A DNA stretch of 64,000 nt, taken from positions 62,001 to 126,000 of the forward strand of contig JADJUW010000001.1 in assembly GCA_016716835.1 (NCBI GenBank), written 5' to 3'. A program made the translations under genes and the position numbers. Shown here one piece after another: positions 59,074 through 64,000 of the stretch; position 1 is the stretch's first letter; each line of letters starts with the position of its first letter. This DNA comes from Myxococcales bacterium. Its GTDB lineage: Bacteria > Myxococcota_A > Polyangia > Haliangiales > Haliangiaceae. Below the pieces are notes generated by a model, which was given only the letters and a program-made list of their open reading frames with translations, did no database searches and was not told the DNA's origin.

Positions 59074-60423
59074 GTGGCGCGCATCGATGCCTATGTGCGT
59101 AGCTTGGAGCGGTTTGGTGCGCGCGGGATGGTCCTGCAGTCAAACCAAAACGTCGTGCTCAAGTTCGCCGACGGCGACCGCCCGGCGGCGCAGTCAGTGC
59201 CGCACGATCAACTCATCTCGATGGTGCGCGAGGTAGCGCCCCCCGCCGCCCTGGCCAGCATCGACAGCGGACGCGCCGCGCAGTTTGCCATCGACGGCGG
59301 TGGCACCCAGCTGCAATGCATGGTGCAGCCGCAGGGCAATACATGGATCGTGACCATCGAAGAAGCGGCGGCGACGGGGTCAACCAGCGCGCGCACCGAT
59401 CTCGAAGTGCCGCAACAGTTTGAGCCAGACGTGATGGGCTCGATGGTGATCGAGCGCACCGGCTACGAAGAAATCGACGACGGCTTTGCCCTCACTAGCT
59501 CGTCGTTCCTCGAGGAAATCGCCAAGGCTGCGCGCGCGCAAAACGCGAGCGACATCTATCTCGCGTCCAACGTGCCGCCCTTGGCCCGCATCGGTGGCGT
59601 GCTGGGACCAATGGCAGGTTTTCCGGCGATCGACCAAGATACGCTTGAGCGCGACCTCTCCGCGGCGGCGCCGGCCGACGCGAGCAGCGCCTCGCGCACA
59701 GGGGTTTCGGCGACGTATACGGCGATCCTTGGCAAAGAGGGCAAGTATCGCGTGACGCTATTTCGCGACGCCACCGGCACCGGCGCGGTGCTGCGAGCGT
59801 TGCCGGCCGAGGCGCCCGACCCAGCCGCCGTCGGCGTGCCGGCGGCCGTCATCGCCTGGACGTCCGGGCCAGGGGGCCTCGTGCTGATTTGTGGCGGGAT
59901 GTCGAGCGGGAAGTCGACGACGCGGGCGGCGCTCACCGCCAAGGTCAACCAGACTCGGCGCTGTCATGTCGTCGCGATCGAGCGCTCGTTTGAATTCACG
60001 CACCGCTCGCACGCGAGCTTTGTCAGCCAACGCGAGCTCGGCGACACGCCCTTGCACGTCATCCTGCGCGAGGTCGACGACGAAAATCCCGAAGTCGTCA
60101 CCACGCCGCCGCTCGAAGACGAGCTCAGCATTCGGCAAGCCATTCGGTTAGCCGATAATGGCGCGCTCGTGCTTGCCGAGGTCGAGGCGCCGAGCGTGGC
60201 GGCCGGCCTCGATGCGTTGCTATCCCACGTGCCCGCGCCGGATCGCGTGTGGGTGGCGCGCCAGCTCGCGCGGGTTTTTGTCGGTGGGGTGGCTCAGCGC
60301 CTGACCAAAGACGCCCGCGGCGCGTTTGCGGCCGCCTTCGAGGTGGTGCCGGCATCGGCGCAGCTTGTCGAGGCCATCGCCCGCGGCGAAGGCATTGCGC
60401 ATGGCACGCAGCGCGCGCGTTAG
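59074..60423 (+). CDS. Divergent PilT/GspE-like secretion ATPase
   Basis: The 449-residue product has an N-terminal region of about 130 residues of unclear fold, a PilT-like N-domain (FLEEIAKAARAQNASDIYLASNVPPLARIGGVL) and a Walker A P-loop ICGGMSSGKSTT (residues about 272-280). The usual Asp box is IERSFEFTH, Walker B is NGALVLAEVEAP, and the His-box region is missing: AEVEAPS is followed directly by GLDALLSHVPAPDR. The C-terminal part (GGVAQRL .. AAFEVVPASAQLVEAIARGE) is PilT-like. ATP binding is likely; normal pilus retraction is doubtful. GGAG precedes the GTG start. Confidence 0.8.
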   Translation: MARIDAYVRSLERFGARGMVLQSNQNVVLKFADGDRPAAQSVPHDQLISMVREVAPPAALASIDSGRAAQFAIDGGGTQLQCMVQPQGNTWIVTIEEAAATGSTSARTDLEVPQQFEPDVMGSMVIERTGYEEIDDGFALTSSSFLEEIAKAARAQNASDIYLASNVPPLARIGGVLGPMAGFPAIDQDTLERDLSAAAPADASSASRTGVSATYTAILGKEGKYRVTLFRDATGTGAVLRALPAEAPDPAAVGVPAAVIAWTSGPGGLVLICGGMSSGKSTTRAALTAKVNQTRRCHVVAIERSFEFTHRSHASFVSQRELGDTPLHVILREVDDENPEVVTTPPLEDELSIRQAIRLADNGALVLAEVEAPSVAAGLDALLSHVPAPDRVWVARQLARVFVGGVAQRLTKDARGAFAAAFEVVPASAQLVEAIARGEGIAHGTQRAR

Positions 60424-60512
60424 CCACGGTTAGATAAGCCGGGGTTGCCTGCGATGTGGTTCTATAAGCCGTGGGTGAGACAGCCGCCTACCTGCTGATC
60501 TGGTGAGATATG

Positions 60513-60542
60513 TTGCGACCTCGCGCGCGGGCTAGGTACAAT
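60513..60542 (+). promoter_or_regulatory. Promoter of the FHA-GGDEF gene
   Basis: TTGCGA (60513-60518), an 18-nt spacer and TACAAT (60537-60542). This one has a normal leader of about 35 nt with a GAGG ribosome site (60570-60573) 8 nt before the GTG start. Confidence 0.5.
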
Positions 60543-60581
60543 TAAAAGGCGGCGCCTACGGTTAGGCGTGAGGTCCATGCG

Positions 60582-61520
60582 GTGAACAACGATAATCTTG
60601 ACGGCGGAACGCAGATCTTGGCCAAGCCGGCCGATGATCCGTCGTTGCGCGCGCGCGGCGAATCGTGTTTGGTGCTTTTGCATCCTGCAGGGCCCGATAT
60701 TGGTAAGCGGACCACCTTGGCCGAACGCGAGTACGTGGTCGGCCGCGACACCAATGCCGATTTCATGATTCCGCGCTCATCGGTGTCGCGCAACCACTCG
60801 CGCTTGTCGCCAGGTGCCGACGGCCACTGGTGGGTCGAAGATCTCGGCTCGACCAACGGCACCTTCGTCAACGAGGAGCGCATCACGCGCCGCCAGCTGC
60901 GCGAGGGCGACCAGATTCGTTTTGGCGATGCGATCTTTAAGTTTCTCTCGGGCGAGAACGTCGAAGCCGCCTACCACGAAGAAATCTATAAGATGACCAT
61001 CTTGGATGGCCTCACCGGCATCCACAACAAACGCTATCTCGTCGAGTTCTTAACCCGCGAAATGGCCGTCGCGGTGCGCCATCGCTATCCGGTCTCGATC
61101 GTCATGTTCGACGTCGATCACTTCAAGAAGGTCAACGACGGGGTTGGCCTAGGCCACCTCGCGGGCGACGCCGTGCTCAAGGAACTCGCCAACCGCATCA
61201 AGACGCGCATCCGCCGCGAAGATGCGTTTGCGCGTTATGGCGGCGAAGAGTTTACGTGTGTGCTGCCGTCGACGCCCCTGGAGGGCGCGATCATCTTTGC
61301 CGAGCAGCTGCGCAATATCATCGCGGAGCGAGCGTTTGTGTGGGAAGGCAAGACCATTCCCATCACGATAAGCCTCGGCGTGGCGACCTTTAACGGCGAG
61401 GCGGCCGAGGAAATCGAGGCCTTTGTTGCGCGCGCCGATGAGCGGCTCTACGCGGCCAAGCGTGGCGGCCGCAATCAGGTGGTGCCAGCGCTTGGCGACG
61501 TGCGCACCGGCGATACGTAG
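60582..61520 (+). CDS. FHA-GGDEF diguanylate cyclase
   Basis: The 312-residue protein joins an N-terminal FHA domain (YVVGRDTNADFMIPRSSVSRNHSRL, STNGTFVN) to a C-terminal GGDEF domain (MTILDGLTGIHNKRYL, FDVDHFKKVNDGVGLGHLAGD, RYGGEEF). GGEEF is an active signature, and RRED five residues before it is the inhibitory c-di-GMP I-site. It should make c-di-GMP, with FHA binding to a phosphothreonine partner, possibly linked to Ser/Thr kinases. The layout resembles Bdellovibrio DgcB. The GTG start follows a GAGG site. Confidence 0.92.
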   Translation: MNNDNLDGGTQILAKPADDPSLRARGESCLVLLHPAGPDIGKRTTLAEREYVVGRDTNADFMIPRSSVSRNHSRLSPGADGHWWVEDLGSTNGTFVNEERITRRQLREGDQIRFGDAIFKFLSGENVEAAYHEEIYKMTILDGLTGIHNKRYLVEFLTREMAVAVRHRYPVSIVMFDVDHFKKVNDGVGLGHLAGDAVLKELANRIKTRIRREDAFARYGGEEFTCVLPSTPLEGAIIFAEQLRNIIAERAFVWEGKTIPITISLGVATFNGEAAEEIEAFVARADERLYAAKRGGRNQVVPALGDVRTGDT

Positions 61521-61568
61521 ACAGAAGCGCATTGGGTGGGGCCGGAGATAATAATAGACGCGGTGTAC

Positions 61569-61693
61569 GGCTTCGCGAGCCTCGTTACATCCAGACGGAT
61601 GCGCCTGCCGCTTCGCGCGTCCTTGCGAAGCCGCGGCCTGGCTCTGACGAAACAAAAGCGTACGATTCCAGCATTCGGACACTAGCGTGTCCG
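61569..61693. other. Structured intergenic region between FHA-GGDEF and mutS2
   Basis: The 280-bp gap 61521-61800 has no gene. GGCTTCGC (61569-61576) pairs with GCGAAGCC (61625-61632) around a GC-rich loop, and CGGACAC-TAGC-GTGTCCG (61676-61693) is a perfect 7-bp hairpin followed by a pyrimidine-rich stretch, a possible terminator. It could be a small RNA or only the 3' end of the GGDEF message. Confidence 0.45.
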
Positions 61694-61800
61694 CGTTCTG
61701 TTCTCCGCCCTTTTGGATCTTAGACTGCGTCTCTGTTTAGGGCGGCCAAAGCGGCGCCGCAAGCGGCAAGCCCGGGCAAAATGCGCTACACCTGCGGCGC

Positions 61801-64000
61801 ATGGCGATTAGCGAGCGCACCAAGCACGACCTGGGGTGGAGGCAGCTGACGGAGGCGTGGGCCAGCCGCACGGCCACCAGCCAAGCGGCGCAGACGGTGG
61901 CGGCGTTTCCATTTTTCGCCGAGATGGCGGCGGCGCAGACGCAGGTCGCGCTCATTGGCGAGGTGCGCACGCTTGGCGCCAAAGACGCCTGGCTGCCGCT
62001 GGGTGGGATCGCCGATATCGAGGCGGTCTTGGCGCGGGTCAAAAAGGCGGCGGCGCTCGATCCGGAGCAACTCATCGGCGTTGCCACCACCGCGCGATCG
62101 CTGGGACGGCTGCGCAAGCATCTAAACACGCACGCTGAGGTCGCGCCTGGGCTTGCGGCCATCGCGGCCGAACTCGTCGACGTCCCGCATTTGTATCACC
62201 CGATCCTTGAAGCCTTCGGGACCGATGGGCGCCTAGTCGATCACGCCAGCGAAGTGCTTGGCGGGCTGCGCCGCGCCGTGGTCCATGTCAAGACCACCAT
62301 TGAGCGTCGGCTCAAGGAACTGATCGAAGACCCGCGGTATGCGTCGTTTTTGCAAGATGCATATTTTACGCAGCGCGACGATCGTTACGTATTGCCGGTG
62401 CGCAGCGATGGCAAGGGCTTTGTCCCTGGCATCGTGCATGGCAGCTCGCAGAGCGGGCAAACGTTTTTCGTCGAGCCGCAGGAGATGGTCGAGCTCAACA
62501 ACAAGCTGACCATTGCCGAGTGCGACGTCGCCGACGAGGAGCGTCGCATCTACGCCAAGTTCTCGGGGTGGATCGCCGAAGAGGCCGATGGCCTCGCGGC
62601 GGGCACAATTGCGGCGGAGAGGCTCGATGTGCTGCAGGCCGCGGCCAAGCTGGCCGAGGATCTAATCGCCGCGCCGCCCGAAATCGTCGCCAGCCCGGTC
62701 GTCGAGCTGCTGCATGCGCGGCACCCGCTGCTTTTGTTGGCGCAGCGCCGCTGCGTCGCCAATGACGTAACCATCGCGGCCGGCAAGACCCTGATCATCT
62801 CGGGGCCCAATGCCGGCGGCAAGAGCGTCGCGCTCAAGACCACCGGGCTGTGTGCGCTCATGGTGCGCGCCGGGCTGCACGTGCCCGCCGAGCGCGGCAG
62901 CAAGCTTGGTTGGTTTGTCGACGTGCGCACGGAAATTGGCGATTCGCAAAATCTCGAACACAATCTATCGACGTTCTCAGGACACCTGATCCATTTGCAC
63001 GAGGCGCTGGGCCAGGCGCGCAGTGGCGTATTGTTCTTGATCGATGAGATCGCGGTCGGCACCGATCCCGAGCAGGGCGCGGCGTTGGCGCAGGCCGTGC
63101 TCGAGGCCTGGGCGGAGGCCGGCGCCACGGCAATCGTTACCACGCACTACGAACGACTCAAGCTCATGGCCACCGACGACGATCGCTTTATCAACGCGTC
63201 GGTGGGTTTTGATTTCGCGCGCTTGGCGCCGACGTTTAAGTTGCATCTCGGCGTGCCGGGCAGCTCGGGCGCGCTCACCCTTGCCAAGACCCTGGGCCTC
63301 TCGCGGCGCGTGGTGGAGCGCGCCGAGGCGCTGCTGGGCGGCACGCGCGTGCGCATGGAGGAGCTGCTGCAAAACGTTTCGTCGCAGCGTGAAAAGCTCG
63401 AAGACGAGCGCGTGGCGTTGGTGCGCGAGCTAGCGCAGCTGCAGCGGGAGCGCGCGACGATTCGACAAGACCGCCAGCGCATCGCCGAACGTTTCGAGAA
63501 GCAACAGCGCCACGTGCACGGCGATGCCGTGGCGGCGCTGAAATCGGCACGCAGCGAGCTCGACGACGTTCGCACCACGCTGCGTACCAAGGCCGCCGCC
63601 GCCAGCGCCGACGATATGGTAGCGGCCAAGCGCCGCGTCGTGGCGGCCACGGCGACGGTGGCCAAGCACGAGCCCAAGACGGCGCTGCCACCAGGGGATC
63701 CCTTAACGCCGGCGGCCGTGCGCGTCGGCATGCCGGTGCTCATTCCCAAGCTTGGCGCCCGCGGCGAGGTGGCTTCGCTGCCTCAAAAGGGCGAAGTGAC
63801 GGTGCAGCTGGGCGGCATGCAGATGGTGCTCAAGGTTGGGGAGTTGTTGCTCGATAGGCATCGCGCGGCCTCGGCGGGGCATGCAAGCAGCAAGGCGACG
63901 GCGAGCCCGGCCGCAAACCAGTCGCAACGACGCCCGGCGGCCAAGTCGGCGCCCGCAATCGCCGCTCCGCCTGGCGAACGGGCATTTGCGCGGACGCCCG
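61801..64000 (+). CDS. mutS2: MutS2-family endonuclease/ATPase (3' end outside window)
   Basis: MutS2 proteins act against homologous recombination or rescue stalled ribosomes. The open frame runs 733 codons to the window edge with no stop. It has the MutS core lever and clamp region (residues 50-320), Walker A SGPNAGGKSVALK (about 333), FVDVRTEIGDSQNLEHNLSTFSGHL, Walker B LFLIDEIAVGTDP (about 410), THYERLKLMA, and a long coiled coil (about 520-610). A hydrophobic beta segment (RVGMPVLIPKLGARGEVASLPQKG) and a low-complexity linker follow; the Smr nuclease domain would be beyond the edge. TACACC lies 8 nt before the ATG. Confidence 0.93.
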   Translation, partial: MAISERTKHDLGWRQLTEAWASRTATSQAAQTVAAFPFFAEMAAAQTQVALIGEVRTLGAKDAWLPLGGIADIEAVLARVKKAAALDPEQLIGVATTARSLGRLRKHLNTHAEVAPGLAAIAAELVDVPHLYHPILEAFGTDGRLVDHASEVLGGLRRAVVHVKTTIERRLKELIEDPRYASFLQDAYFTQRDDRYVLPVRSDGKGFVPGIVHGSSQSGQTFFVEPQEMVELNNKLTIAECDVADEERRIYAKFSGWIAEEADGLAAGTIAAERLDVLQAAAKLAEDLIAAPPEIVASPVVELLHARHPLLLLAQRRCVANDVTIAAGKTLIISGPNAGGKSVALKTTGLCALMVRAGLHVPAERGSKLGWFVDVRTEIGDSQNLEHNLSTFSGHLIHLHEALGQARSGVLFLIDEIAVGTDPEQGAALAQAVLEAWAEAGATAIVTTHYERLKLMATDDDRFINASVGFDFARLAPTFKLHLGVPGSSGALTLAKTLGLSRRVVERAEALLGGTRVRMEELLQNVSSQREKLEDERVALVRELAQLQRERATIRQDRQRIAERFEKQQRHVHGDAVAALKSARSELDDVRTTLRTKAAAASADDMVAAKRRVVAATATVAKHEPKTALPPGDPLTPAAVRVGMPVLIPKLGARGEVASLPQKGEVTVQLGGMQMVLKVGELLLDRHRAASAGHASSKATASPAANQSQRRPAAKSAPAIAAPPGERAFARTP

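Overview
This is a GC-rich chromosomal segment that most likely comes from a myxobacterium-type member of the Myxococcota (formerly Deltaproteobacteria). Five things point there: a MYXO-CTERM-like C-terminal sorting tail on a secreted propeller protein (23281-24699), a CdnL/CarD RNA-polymerase regulator, many lipoproteins, FHA and Ser/Thr-kinase signalling proteins, and an alpha-2-macroglobulin/PbpC pair. I saw no rRNA, tRNA, CRISPR array, prophage or insertion sequence with a recognisable transposase.

Layout. 1-5732 (minus): respiratory complex I genes nuoA-B-C-D-G-H-I with no nuoE/nuoF between D and G. 5879-10660 is an accessory-looking patch: a macrodomain protein, a frameshifted cdnL, a lipoprotein, two families of intergenic repeats (309 bp twice; about 110 bp twice), a DUF3592 membrane protein, a small toxin-antitoxin pair and a probable gene remnant. 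10661-25520: a VIT/P-domain/vWA surface protein, nadB, a lytic transglycosylase, a YfhO-like membrane protein, an FHA protein beside a giant kinase, small outer-membrane-type proteins, the MYXO-CTERM propeller and xthA. 25536-38619: a PHA-system protein, a second YfhO-like protein, an M20 peptidase, an RNase-Z-like hydrolase, UbiB, an acyl-CoA ligase and a run of lipoproteins. 38447-46045: pbpC and the alpha-2-macroglobulin gene. 46401-48355: three tandem secreted proteins of unknown function. 48670-64000: pckA, a SUKH protein, an M13 peptidase, an AsmA-like protein, a YHS-domain lipoprotein, class II HMG-CoA reductase, a DUF5916 outer-membrane protein, a divergent PilT-like ATPase, an FHA-GGDEF cyclase and the 5' part of mutS2.

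How the genes work together. The functional groups are respiration (nuo), central and cofactor metabolism (pckA, nadB, HMG-CoA reductase, UbiB), envelope build and defence (alpha-2-macroglobulin with PbpC, lytic transglycosylase, outer-membrane proteins, many lipoproteins), and phospho- or c-di-GMP signalling (kinase, two FHA proteins, GGDEF). No single large novel operon stands out.

Three sequence-level patterns deserve attention. First, a TANNNT-type -10 hexamer lies 5-9 nt upstream of about 20 start codons, which implies widespread leaderless transcription. Second, a 309-bp repeated leader ends in a terminator just before an ATG. Third, two apparent one-base indels in homopolymers (cdnL and the M13 peptidase start) may be assembly errors or real lesions.
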